NCBI GenBank assembly: GCA_040755615.1
Contig: JBFMAL010000033.1
Coordinates: 1-30,279 of the forward strand
Direction of reading: 5' to 3'
Source of the DNA: DYEP01 sp040755615
Lineage (GTDB): Bacteria; Bacillota; Sulfobacillia; DUSP01; DYEP01
DNA: 30,279 nt
Part shown: one piece after another, positions 1 to 8,061 of the stretch
How the letters are laid out: each line of letters opens with the position of its first letter
How positions within the stretch are numbered: position 1 is the stretch's first letter
Program-made: the position numbers and the translations under genes
Notes under the pieces: model-generated
Database searches by the model: none
What the model saw: only the letters and a program-made list of their open reading frames with translations
Told to the model about the DNA's origin: nothing

Positions 1-586
1 ACTCGTGGTGCAGGCGGTAGAAGTCATATGAGTCATGGGCTGAGTCCCAGACGGCCTTGGCATAGAGTTTCCTGAACTCGGCGAGCGCGACGACGCCAAG
101 CACGGAGCGGTTGCGGGGAGCCTGAGCGACGGAAACGAAGAGGGGGAGTTCCGCAGGGCTGTTTGAAGCGACGAGTTAGTAGAGGGAGTATCCGTAGTAG
201 TCTGGGTAGCGCCGGGGGCATGAGCAGCGGTAAATGCCCCGTTTGTGGCAGTCACAGACCTTCACTCCGTAGGGATTGGTTTCGGTACGGAGGGAAGTGC
301 CGTCACCGATGAGCCCGATGGAGATGTACTGGTCCACGAAGCAACGGGCAAAGCGCTCTTGGATCAGCCGTTCGGGTCGCCTCGTGAAAGACCGTCCCTT
401 CAAGGCGTTGTCTACCAGTTTCCTGACGACATCTGGGTGTTTGAGAAAGAGCTTTTTGCCGACCTGGCCTTCCTGGGCTTTCTGCGAACACGTACCTTTG
501 ACAGGTCTTCCTGCCATAGGCGGTCTTGGGGAAATCGAGGCAAGAGTGGGGAGAAAAACCTGAGATGCGTCTTCCGAAAGCTCAAA
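1..586 (-). pseudogene. Broken IS transposase remnant, running off the left edge
   Basis: A single minus-strand frame can be followed from about 586 down to position 1. It encodes a basic N-terminal part, then a cysteine-rich stretch (CDCHKRGIYRCSC) and, after an in-frame TAA at 176-178, a continuation (LVASNSPAELPLF, later DSAHDSYDFY) typical of DDE transposases of the IS1182/IS5-like type. From memory, relatives carry about 15 residues with a conserved D-WGW-type segment between the PRRY and YGY motifs seen here. They appear deleted in this copy, so it looks doubly damaged (deletion plus nonsense codon). No start codon is present in frame upstream of 586, where a TAG at 587-589 precedes the frame. 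The 3' end lies outside the window, so the element ends and target duplication cannot be seen. The exact family call is from motif memory only. Confidence 0.7.
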
Positions 587-644
587 CTACCGGCGGTTAG
601 GACTTTCTGAGAGGACACCTACTACCAGAGCAGAGGTGGTAACA

Positions 645-2159
645 GTGCAATATGTACTGGCCGGGTTATTGACTGTAATGCAACCCGCAAACATGCTGGC
701 CATCGTAGTCGGTGTGTTTATCGGTATGGTATTTGGAATGGTGCCGGGGCTGAGCGGCGTGACAGCAGTCAGCCTGCTCGTCCCATTTACGTACGGCATG
801 CCTCCCATCACAGGGATCCTTCTGATGGTAGGCGTATACTGTGCTGCAACTTACGGAGGCTCGATCACAGCCATCCTCTTTAATATACCGGGGGATGTTA
901 TGGCTGCTGCCACAGCAAAGGACGGATACCCCCTCACCCGGAAAGGAGAAGCCCGGAGGGCGCTCTCTATGGCGATATATGCTTCGTGTGTGGGTGGTCT
1001 TTTCGGCACTCTGGTACTGGCAACAGTCGCGCCGCAGTTCGTGAAGGTTGCACTTGCGTTCGGGTCTCCTGAATACTTCGCCCTTGCGGTGCTGGGCCTA
1101 ACCGTAGTTGCCAGCCTCGGGATGGGCTCCACTTTAAAGGCGTTGCTTTCGGCAGCTTTGGGTCTCCTTCTTGCCACAGTGGGGCTCTGCCCGGTGTCGG
1201 GCGTGTCGCGGTTTACCTTCGGGCAGGTGATGCTGCAAGCGGGCATCAGTTTTATCCCCGCTATCATCGGGCTTTTTGCCATATCGGAAGTGCTTTCGCG
1301 GATGTATGACAGGGAGATCCAGACTCCCCACGACCCGGAGGCCTTCAGGGAGGCACGGAGATTCAGTATACCGTCGATTTCCGACATTATGCACACCAGG
1401 TGGACTATCGCGCGTTCGTCGGTCATCGGGACTGTGGTGGGGATGCTTCCCGGGGCGGGGGCCACCATCGCCGCGTTCCTGGGCTACGGCATAGCCCAGC
1501 GTTCCTCTGACAAGCCCGAGACCTTCGGACAGGGTAATATACTCGGGGTTGCGGCCCCGGAATCCGCTAACAACGCGGCTGTGGGGGGCGCTATGGTACC
1601 ACTCCTGACGCTGGGTATCCCGGGAAGCGCCTCCACCGCTGTGATCCTCGCTGTGTTTATCCTGCACGGGCTGCGGCCAGGTCCGCTTTTGTTCATCAGG
1701 TTCCCTGTCCTCACCTACGCCATATTCGTGGGCATGTTCGTCGCCAATTTGGTAATGCTTTTCATGGCCATCGCCTTAGTCAGATACCTTGTACGCGTAC
1801 TCGTGGTGAGGTACGAGGTACTCAGCATGGTCATTCTCGCCTTCTGCATCGTCGGCGCCTTCGCCATTAACAACAGGCTGGTGGACGTCTGGGTGGCACT
1901 GTTTTGCGGAGCAGTGGGCTTCTTCGCAAAGAAGTACGGGTACTCGCCTGCGGCTATTGTGCTCGGGCTGGTCCTAGGGCCCATCGCGGAGGACGGGTTC
2001 ATTAACGGCATGACCATTACAGGGGGTGACCTGTGGGTCTTTCTCTCCCGGCCCGTAACCGCCGCCATACTGGGCCTTGCGCTTTTGTCTCTGGCGTTTC
2101 CAACATGGGTGGAATGGAAGAAGAAAAAGGCCACCCTGGAGAAAGCGAGTTCCACCTAG
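645..2159 (+). CDS. tctA: Tripartite tricarboxylate transporter permease, TctA family
   Basis: Large integral-membrane subunit of a TctABC-type secondary uptake system for tricarboxylates or other organic acids; the substrate is not predictable from sequence. About 504 residues, the usual size for TctA, with roughly a dozen hydrophobic segments. Family landmarks are clear: the early VPGLSGVTAVSLLVPFTYG segment, AKDGYPLTRKGEARRAL near residue 100, VGMLPGAGATIAAFLGYG and APESANNAAVGGAMVPLLTL in the middle, and GIPGSAS followed by HGLRPGP. GTG 645 is preferred over GTG 636 because GAGGTG at 633-638 lies six bases before it. The gene looks intact. No TctB (small four-helix subunit) or TctC (periplasmic binding protein) is adjacent: a transposase remnant lies upstream and a pseudogene downstream, so it is an orphan in this window. 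Confidence 0.9.
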   Translation: MQYVLAGLLTVMQPANMLAIVVGVFIGMVFGMVPGLSGVTAVSLLVPFTYGMPPITGILLMVGVYCAATYGGSITAILFNIPGDVMAAATAKDGYPLTRKGEARRALSMAIYASCVGGLFGTLVLATVAPQFVKVALAFGSPEYFALAVLGLTVVASLGMGSTLKALLSAALGLLLATVGLCPVSGVSRFTFGQVMLQAGISFIPAIIGLFAISEVLSRMYDREIQTPHDPEAFREARRFSIPSISDIMHTRWTIARSSVIGTVVGMLPGAGATIAAFLGYGIAQRSSDKPETFGQGNILGVAAPESANNAAVGGAMVPLLTLGIPGSASTAVILAVFILHGLRPGPLLFIRFPVLTYAIFVGMFVANLVMLFMAIALVRYLVRVLVVRYEVLSMVILAFCIVGAFAINNRLVDVWVALFCGAVGFFAKKYGYSPAAIVLGLVLGPIAEDGFINGMTITGGDLWVFLSRPVTAAILGLALLSLAFPTWVEWKKKKATLEKASST

Positions 2160-2290
2160 TCTTATCCTTCAGCGCCGATGCAACATGGACAGGATACGGC
2201 CTCTTTTCTTGGAGAATGCTCCCCGGAAACATGAATCATAGGGAACCCACGCAAAGTAGCCGACGTCCCTTCTGTACAGAGGGAGTGTCG

Positions 2291-3750
2291 GTGTTGCGTA
2301 TACCCAATCGCCTTGTGCTGGGCGTCCTGGCCATGTTGCTATTGCCCGCTGCGGTATGGGCTGATTCAGCGCCCCTTCAGGCTGTGGGCAGGACGCTCGT
2401 GCCCAAGCAGGATACAGCCGTGCGGATGCTTTCCGAAGAAGTAAATATCTGCATCGAATTGGATCCCTCGCTTCTTGTGGACGCTGAACTCCATATGCTG
2501 TAAGTACGCCCGTATCTTGGAAAGATACCTGCGGGTTTTGTATTTCAGTCGCCACGGAGAGAAACGCTCAAGGCGGGTTTCCCGCTGGGCATGATGCTGG
2601 AGGACAACTACTGGGCAGAAGAGATACAGGAGTCTTGCGTGTACGTGGACGGAGAGCAGGTACCGTTCTCCAGGGAAACGGTGAAACAGGCAGAAGGCTG
2701 CCACGAGGAGAAATGGGCTGTCTGGGATATGACGTTTAAAGAGGGGATCACGCGCGTCGATGTAGTCTACGAGGCACCCTTTGACGCGTACCGTCTCTGG
2801 GCTGATGTATCGTTTTGGTACGTACTTCATACGGGTAGGTACTGGGCCGATACCACCGGCAGTGTGAAGATCACTCTCAGTCTGCCGGACAGCGGTGAGA
2901 CAGTAAGGATTCAGCGGGATCAGGTAAGACAGCAGACAACACCAGACTGGCGCCTGACTGATGAGGGGCTTGTCTTGGAGTTTCGCGATATCGAGCCCGA
3001 CTTTCTCGGCCCCGTGCTCTTTACGCGGCGTTTGACAGAGCCCAAGAGATAGTCTGAAGCGGAAGGGTAAACACTGCGGGGTTTAATGAGACATCGCGCA
3101 GCGCCTACCTGATGACCAGATTCCACGCTTCCATGGCTCGCTATATCCCCGATGAAATGGGGCTTTTGAAAGAAGACCTCGTGAGGCCGTTCGATGCGGC
3201 CGTCGTGCTCCACTAGAGGGCGCTGGAACTGGCTCCGGGCAATGAGGCGCTGCGCAGGTCATATTTTGCCCTCCTTGCGTCCTCGGATGAGACAGACAAA
3301 CGAGCAACCTGCTAAGCGATTATTTCTCGGAAATGCGCCGGCTTTTTGGACACGGGAACCGTGTCGCGCCACAGCCAGATTTCACGCGTCTTAATGACCT
3401 CATAAGAAAAGGGGTGCGCCTGTATGCCCTGACAGATGATGCAGAAGCAAGGGATAACGTGCGCTCGGTGTTCCTGTCCCTCAAGGTAGACCGGGGCCGT
3501 CTGGTGGATCCCTTGGAATGGACTGATGATATTTCAGGCATCAAGCCAGAGACCCTCGTTTCGGCACAGCACGAACTCAGGCAGGCGATGTTCGGGCCGG
3601 ATAGCGAGGTGTCGCCCGGATCCCAGATCTCATCCCCGCTCCACCGTGATGTGGCTGGTTGCCGCGCTTGTCGTACCTCTGGCAGGAGTCCTGCTTGTAC
3701 ACAAGCACCACCGTCAACTAAGGCGGAGTACTTGTCAAACGATGCATTAA
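2291..3750 (+). pseudogene. Decayed gene for a secreted, membrane-anchored protein
   Basis: Translation in three successive frames gives one plausible ancestral protein. Frame one starts near GTG 2291 or TTG 2294 behind AGAGGGAG (2278-2285). It encodes a signal peptide (LVLGVLAMLLLPAAVWA) and continues to TAG at 3050-3052, interrupted by TAA at 2501-2503; the second half (2504-3049) is well-formed protein with a WAVWDMTF segment. The next frame (about 3058-3312) encodes a segment starting near AYLMTRFHASMARYIPDE and then a TPR-like RALELAPGNEALRRSYFALL, broken by TAG 3214-3216 and ended by TAA 3313-3315. A third frame (about 3303-3640) reads SDYFSEMRRLFGHG onwards. A last shift gives a C-terminal membrane anchor, VMWLVAALVVPLAGVLLV, followed by a basic tail. 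Signal peptide, ectodomain and C-terminal anchor suggest a cell-surface protein. The family is not recognised, though it loosely recalls DUF4424-like surface proteins. At least four or five independent lesions make a sequencing error unlikely. Confidence 0.75.
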
Positions 3751-3832
3751 CAGTCTCCCCGGGCGATCTTTTGCTCAGGTAGAGGAGATTCCCGTGCACT
3801 CATGAATAGCATCACTGACGAGGGGGGTGCAT

Positions 3833-3949
3833 ATGACTCACCGGCGTTCGGCTGAAGAACTTGCCTTGAAAGCCTACAAAAGTACCCTTGTGCAAACGAA
3901 CGGCGGTAATGCCATGTATCTGAGGTACTCTCCGTTTGTCGGCTGTTGA
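3833..3949 (+). CDS. Possible 38-residue small ORF
   Basis: ATG 3833 follows GAGGGGGG with a five-base spacer, one of the best ribosome binding sites on this strand. The frame runs 38 codons (beginning MTHRRSAEELALKAYKST) to TGA 3947-3949. The product has no signal peptide, no clear hydrophobic segment and no family I recognise. It sits between the decayed surface-protein gene and the aminotransferase, so it may be the stump of another lost gene, a leader peptide, or a genuine small protein. Weak promoter-like hexamers (TTGATT 3946-3951 and TAAATG 3968-3973, 16 bases apart) overlap its end and would serve the aminotransferase. The coding claim rests only on the ribosome binding site and the absence of a better explanation. 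Confidence 0.3.
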   Translation: MTHRRSAEELALKAYKSTLVQTNGGNAMYLRYSPFVGC

Positions 3950-3998
3950 TTAACTCAGACCCGTCTTTAAATGAATTACAGCGAGGAGGAATTCTTCC

Positions 3999-5345
3999 GT
4001 GGAATACAATTACCGGCATCAAGCCACACAGCACCTGCTCTATTCTATGGCTAATCTGGGCCAGGTCCGAAAGCACGGTCCGAGGATCATCGTGCGGGGC
4101 CACGACTGCTACGTCTGGGATATAGATGGCAAGAGGTACATAGACGGGTTTGCCGGACTACAGCTGACCAATGTGGGGCATGGCAGAAAAGAGATCGCCG
4201 ATGCGGTCACCCGGCAGATGGGTGAGATAGAGTACTGGCACCTTTTTGCGGGTTTCTGTAACCTGCCCGCGGTCAAGCTCTCGAGCAAGCTGGCGGATCT
4301 CGCGCCAGGCAATCTTCAGGTAACGCATTTTGTGAACAGCGGGTCGGAAGCGGCAGACTCCGCATTTAAGATAGCCCGGCAGTACCAGAGAAAGCGGGGA
4401 TTTGCGCAGAAATATAAGATTATCTACCGTAATCGGGCCTACCACGGCATGACCATGGGCGCAACCAGCGCCGCCGGAGACAAAGCGTTCAGAGCGTATC
4501 ACGAACCCTTGGTCCCTGGATTCATCAGGATCCCTAACAACCATTGCTACAGGTGCCACTTTGGGCTCTCATACCCCATGTGCGATCTGCAGTGCGCACG
4601 CGTGCTTGAGACAACCATCCTGGAGGAGGGGCCAGAAACAGTGGCTGCCTTCATCGCCGATCCCGTACAGGGCTCCACGGGAGGGTATATCCCCCCTGTT
4701 CCTGAGTATATCCCGATGGTGCGAGAGATCTGCCGCAAGTATAACGTGCTGTACATCGATGACGAAGTCATTACAGGCTTTGGCAGGACCGGGAAGATGT
4801 TCGGGATAGAGCACTGGCAGCAGGCGCCTGACATCATGATAGTAGCTAAGGGCCTGAGCAGCGGATATTTGCCAGTAGGCGCGGTGATTATGACCAGTGA
4901 GATCGCCGACACGCTGCAAGATGAGGCGTTCCTGCACGGCATGACTTACGGAGGCCACCCTGCGTGCGCGGCTGCGGCCTTGGCAAACCTTGAGATAGTG
5001 GAGAGAGAGTCACTGCCCGCGCGGGCTGCCAGGATGCAGGGCTACGTGATGGAAAGGCTCAGGTCCATGCTGGACTACAGCATCGTGGGCGAAGTAAGAG
5101 GTATAGGGATGATGTACGCGCTGGAGATCGTTCGGGACAAGTCCTCAAAAGAGAGCTTCGCACAGGCATCAGCAAGGATCGTTGAAATAGCGGCTGAGAA
5201 GGGGCTGATCCTACGTGTAGGTTCCATGGGAGGCTCGGTGCTCATGTGCCCGCCGCTCATCATGACCGAGGAACTCGCCGATGAGATGCTGGATATCGTC
5301 AGTGAAACCATCTCCGAAGTCAGCCGCGAACTCGGGATGCTGTGA
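3999..5345 (+). CDS. Class III pyridoxal-phosphate aminotransferase (omega-amino acid/taurine:pyruvate type)
   Basis: Transfers an amino group, most likely from an omega-amino acid, amine or aminosulfonate, to a keto acid such as pyruvate. The 448 residues match the family length. GTG 3999 is preceded by GAGGAGG at 3983-3989. Visible elements are the phosphate-binding SGSEAADSA (114-122), the substrate/PLP contact YHG (148-150), the DDEVITGFGRTG block (about 254-265, with the PLP-pairing Asp) and the Schiff-base lysine K284 in IVAKGLSSGYLPVG. A four-cysteine cluster, C183, C186, C195 and C199 (CYRC...CDLQC), lies in the middle; similar clusters occur in a subset of class III enzymes, and their role is unclear to me. 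The overall look is closest to taurine:pyruvate or beta-alanine/amine:pyruvate transaminases, but the substrate cannot be fixed from sequence. A four-helix membrane protein follows 112 bases downstream. Confidence 0.9.
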   Translation: MEYNYRHQATQHLLYSMANLGQVRKHGPRIIVRGHDCYVWDIDGKRYIDGFAGLQLTNVGHGRKEIADAVTRQMGEIEYWHLFAGFCNLPAVKLSSKLADLAPGNLQVTHFVNSGSEAADSAFKIARQYQRKRGFAQKYKIIYRNRAYHGMTMGATSAAGDKAFRAYHEPLVPGFIRIPNNHCYRCHFGLSYPMCDLQCARVLETTILEEGPETVAAFIADPVQGSTGGYIPPVPEYIPMVREICRKYNVLYIDDEVITGFGRTGKMFGIEHWQQAPDIMIVAKGLSSGYLPVGAVIMTSEIADTLQDEAFLHGMTYGGHPACAAAALANLEIVERESLPARAARMQGYVMERLRSMLDYSIVGEVRGIGMMYALEIVRDKSSKESFAQASARIVEIAAEKGLILRVGSMGGSVLMCPPLIMTEELADEMLDIVSETISEVSRELGML

Positions 5346-5457
5346 GGCAGCAGAAAGAACGTCTGAGCGTCTCTTTCCGCGTATCCGGGTTTAAGATAAT
5401 GAACAAGAAGGAGCCGCAAGGCGCCGTAACAGCTGACAATCAGCGCTGTGAAGGAAG

Positions 5458-5997
5458 GTGGAAATACTGGACAGGCCAAACAGGGCATTCCTGACAGCTT
5501 ACAACGTGGTCTTCCCCATCTGGATGCTGCTTATCATCCCCAACCTGATCCCGGTGACGCTGGTGGCCAACTTCTTAATTGACGGGGCGGTCATCTCCTT
5601 TTACCTTGTGAGGGTAAACAAGTTTCCTTTCTTTAGGGCTGGAGATGGTCCGGATCTTCCTGTTCGTCCGTCCCCCCAGGCGTTCTGGCGTTACCTGCTG
5701 ATGGCAGTGGTCGCAGGCTACGTTGCAGACTTCATGGGAATGGGGGTCATGCTGCTTGCGGCGGAGATGCTGCCCCATGCCGTACTCGATATCTACCGTG
5801 TATATACCGGGCTGGTGAGCGTGGCTGTGCACCTCCTCGTTGTGTTGCTTGTAGGCCTTTTGGTCTTTGCGTTTCACCTGTGGGCGGGGCGGAGGCTGCT
5901 CTTGACCTGGCGCGAGGCCTTCGGGCTCGGATTGGCCATGGGCATCATCACGGCGCCGTGGTTCTTCCTTATCCCAACTGCGTGGTTCCGATGGTAG
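5458..5997 (+). CDS. Four-helix membrane protein of unknown function
   Basis: About 179 residues dominated by hydrophobic segments near residues 15-50 (possibly two helices), 77-100, 116-142 and 154-176. A short soluble loop rich in Pro and Arg (about 52-76) follows the first segments. No family was recognised. It is not a convincing TctB, despite its size and the tctA gene 3.3 kb upstream, because I see none of that family's features. GTG 5458 is taken as the start, but its Shine-Dalgarno AAGGA is very close; GTG 5506 is an alternative. It is the last gene of the plus-strand block and lies just before a strong terminator. It may be cotranscribed with the aminotransferase and could be an accessory permease or membrane sensor; that is inference only. 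Confidence 0.65.
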   Translation: MEILDRPNRAFLTAYNVVFPIWMLLIIPNLIPVTLVANFLIDGAVISFYLVRVNKFPFFRAGDGPDLPVRPSPQAFWRYLLMAVVAGYVADFMGMGVMLLAAEMLPHAVLDIYRVYTGLVSVAVHLLVVLLVGLLVFAFHLWAGRRLLLTWREAFGLGLAMGIITAPWFFLIPTAWFRW

Positions 5998-6011
5998 AAC
6001 CACCTGGGGGA

Positions 6012-6036
6012 GGGGGCGTGAAGCCCCCCTTTTTTT
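6012..6036 (+). terminator. Rho-independent terminator
   Basis: Stem GGGGGC (6012-6017) pairs with GCCCCC (6023-6028) around the loop GTGAA. A run of seven T follows at 6030-6036, about 15 bases after the membrane-protein stop. Read on the minus strand the hairpin lacks a T tract, so it should mainly stop plus-strand transcription. It lies between two converging genes. Confidence 0.9.
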
Positions 6037-6039
6037 CGT

Positions 6040-6543
6040 CTACCGCCTGTCGTCCTGCCATAGCCTTGCATAGTGCTTCGCATGTTCGAGCAGCTCTTCG
6101 CGTTCCTTTTCCGACAGCTCTCTGACCTGCCTTGCAGGTGAGCCCACCATAAGCACCCCGGGTGGCACCTTCTTGCCAGGGGGTATAACCGCGCCCGCCG
6201 CGATAAGCGAGCCCTCCCCCACTTCGGCGCCGTCCATCACTATCGCACCCATCCCTATGAGCGCGCCGTTTCCGATGGTGCACCCGTGAATGATAGCGCC
6301 GTGGCCTATGGTGACGTAATCTCCGATGGTGGTGGGCTTTCCCCTGTCCACGTGGACCACACATGCGTCCTGTACGTTGGTAAAACGACCGATGCGCACC
6401 CTCGCCAGGTCCCCCCGGATGACCGCATTCGGCCACACAGACGAACCTTCGGCCATCTCCACATCGCCGATGACCTGCGCGCTCTCCGCCACGTACGCGT
6501 CTTCATGAACTTTTGGTGTCTTGCCGTATGAACTCTTCAGCAT
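6040..6543 (-). CDS. Gamma-carbonic-anhydrase-like hexapeptide-repeat protein (YrdA/PaaY type)
   Basis: 167-residue left-handed beta-helix protein built from hexapeptide repeats (for example VIGDVEMAEGSSVWPNAVIRGD) with a C-terminal helix. The three metal-binding histidines of gamma-class carbonic anhydrases are in place: H64 (VVHV), H81 and H86 (GHGAIIHG). Family members bind zinc or iron as trimers and hydrate CO2 or act on acyl-CoA thioesters; many YrdA-like members have low or no measured activity. ATG 6543 has GGAGGA upstream. It is the last gene of the long minus-strand run, 15 bases after the CBS-domain gene, so it is probably cotranscribed with it and the M42 peptidases. Confidence 0.9.
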   Translation of the reverse strand: MLKSSYGKTPKVHEDAYVAESAQVIGDVEMAEGSSVWPNAVIRGDLARVRIGRFTNVQDACVVHVDRGKPTTIGDYVTIGHGAIIHGCTIGNGALIGMGAIVMDGAEVGEGSLIAAGAVIPPGKKVPPGVLMVGSPARQVRELSEKEREELLEHAKHYARLWQDDRR

Positions 6544-6558
6544 GCGTCTTCCTCCAGA

Positions 6559-7038
6559 TCAGTCCACATGATACTCCGCCATGTACCGCACTATATCAGC
6601 CCGGGTGACGATGCCCCTTGCCCTGCCCGCGTCGTCCACCACGGGCACGCGGTTAATGCGCTTTGATATCATCAGCCTTGCAACCTCGTCCAATGACTTG
6701 TTTTCCGGCACCGTTAGCACGTTTTTGTTCATGATCTCGCGCACAGGAGTCTTAGATATCTCCTCGAGGCCTCTCCGGAACACCGCCAGGTCCGAGATCT
6801 CCACGTAAGGCCACACCCAAAAGCTCCAGGGATCCCTGACAGGTACAGCCCTCATCTTCTGTGCATACTGTACCAGATCAGACTCTGAGATGATTCCTAT
6901 GACCCTCTCGTTATCGTCCACCACGGGCAGCCCGCTCACACGATGAGCCGCCATCATTTTCGCGGCTTCCCTCAGGGATGCGTCCCCTTTAATCGTGAAC
7001 ACGGGGCTTGACATGATCCGCCGTACTTCCAAAACCAT
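6559..7038 (-). CDS. CBS-pair domain protein
   Basis: 159-residue cytosolic protein consisting of two CBS domains (about residues 5-62 and 95-155), each with the usual VSGLPVVDD or INRVPVVDD strand followed by GIISESDLVQY or GIVTRADIVRY. Such pairs bind adenine nucleotides (AMP, ATP, SAM, c-di-AMP in various families) and regulate partners. The linker between the two domains carries an aromatic cluster (WSFWVWPYVE), an uncommon insert. ATG 7038 is chosen behind GAGAGGGG; GTG 7041 is in frame one codon earlier. It lies between an M42 peptidase and the carbonic-anhydrase-like gene in one run. Its ligand and partner are unknown. Confidence 0.88.
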   Translation of the reverse strand: MVLEVRRIMSSPVFTIKGDASLREAAKMMAAHRVSGLPVVDDNERVIGIISESDLVQYAQKMRAVPVRDPWSFWVWPYVEISDLAVFRRGLEEISKTPVREIMNKNVLTVPENKSLDEVARLMISKRINRVPVVDDAGRARGIVTRADIVRYMAEYHVD

Positions 7039-7068
7039 CACCCCCTCTCGTTGTCTTGTCTAACTTAA

Positions 7069-8061
7069 CTATATACCAAGGTCCGTGGCCAGGTACGCGC
7101 AGATGAGATTCACCGCAGCCTGCATGTCACCTGTATCCACCATCTCCGCGCCGGAATGCACGTACCTGCATGGTATGGATATGACACCTGCTGGAATGCC
7201 CTCTTTCGAAATTTGGATCACACCAGCGTCTGTACCTCCCCTCACCAGTACCTCCAGCTGGTACGGGATGCCCCTGTCGCGGGCCACCTGTACCAGGGCT
7301 TGCCTGAGGCGCGGATGACTGATGAGCGACTCGTCCATCACCTTTATGGCCGCCCCCTTGCCGAGCGATACGTCCATAGTAATGCCCTTAGGAGTGTCTC
7401 CCGTGGTGGTCACATCCACGGCGATACCCACATCCGGAGAGAGCGCGAAGGCTGCAGTCCGTGCACCGCGAAGCCCAAGTTCCTCCTGAACCGTGAAGCA
7501 GAAGTGCACATCGTGCGCACAATCCTTTAACTGTTCCGCAACCTTGATCAGCACGCAGCAACCTGCCCTGTCGTCCATCGCCTTGGAGATCACCCTGGTG
7601 CCCTGGTTGTAGAAGGCAGGAAAGTATGTGACAAGGTCACCCACAGAAACATGCTTCTCAGCCTCTTGCCTGCTCCCTGCCCCTATGTCAATAAACATCT
7701 TCTCCACCGCGAGTTCTTTGATGTGTTCGATCTTCTCCGTACCCACAGATCCCAATAGCCCATTCTTAAACCGGACAGGTCTTGCAAGGAGATAGTGCAC
7801 CGGCAGGCCCCCTACTGTGGAAAACCTGAGGTAGCCCTTTTCGTCGATGAACGTAAGCATGCAACCGATCTCGTCCATGTGAGCGGCGAGCATTACCCTC
7901 CGTCCGCCCGAGCCCCGTTTCGTAGCTATGAGGTTACCCAGCGCGTCAGTACGTACTTCGTCGACATGTTTTGATATTTCCTGGGAAATAACGTCGCGTA
8001 TTATCCCCTCATCCCCCGACGGGCCGTGAGAGGTGGCAAGTCTCTGCAACAGGTCAATCAT
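7069..8061 (-). CDS. M42 family metallo-aminopeptidase, copy A
   Basis: Glutamyl/leucyl aminopeptidase-type dinuclear metallopeptidase (YsdC/FrvX/TET family) that trims N-terminal residues from peptides in the cytosol; family members form hollow tetrahedral dodecamers. 330 residues. Metal and catalytic residues are all present: H61 and D63 (AAHMDEIG), the bridging Asp in MDDRAGC (162-168), E193/E194 in QEELGLRG, D216 in AVDVTT and H302 in YVHSGAE. ATG 8061 lies 11 bases after AAGGAGG and overlaps the end of copy B by eight bases. It is the third of three tandem paralogues in transcription order and precedes the CBS gene. Substrate preference within M42 (Leu, Glu, Lys) cannot be read from sequence. 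Confidence 0.92.
   Translation of the reverse strand: MIDLLQRLATSHGPSGDEGIIRDVISQEISKHVDEVRTDALGNLIATKRGSGGRRVMLAAHMDEIGCMLTFIDEKGYLRFSTVGGLPVHYLLARPVRFKNGLLGSVGTEKIEHIKELAVEKMFIDIGAGSRQEAEKHVSVGDLVTYFPAFYNQGTRVISKAMDDRAGCCVLIKVAEQLKDCAHDVHFCFTVQEELGLRGARTAAFALSPDVGIAVDVTTTGDTPKGITMDVSLGKGAAIKVMDESLISHPRLRQALVQVARDRGIPYQLEVLVRGGTDAGVIQISKEGIPAGVISIPCRYVHSGAEMVDTGDMQAAVNLICAYLATDLGI

Noticed and set aside
851..1468. 205-codon minus-strand frame inside tctA
   Set aside because: Shadow of the TctA coding frame, with no protein family character.
5352..5376. GAAAGAACG...CGTCTCTTTC hairpin after the aminotransferase
   Set aside because: The imperfect stem with a bulge has no T tract after it, so a terminator call is not supported.
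5458..5997. TctB subunit as partner of TctA
   Set aside because: Size and helix number are suggestive, but I see no TctB-like features, and the gene is 3.3 kb away beside an aminotransferase.
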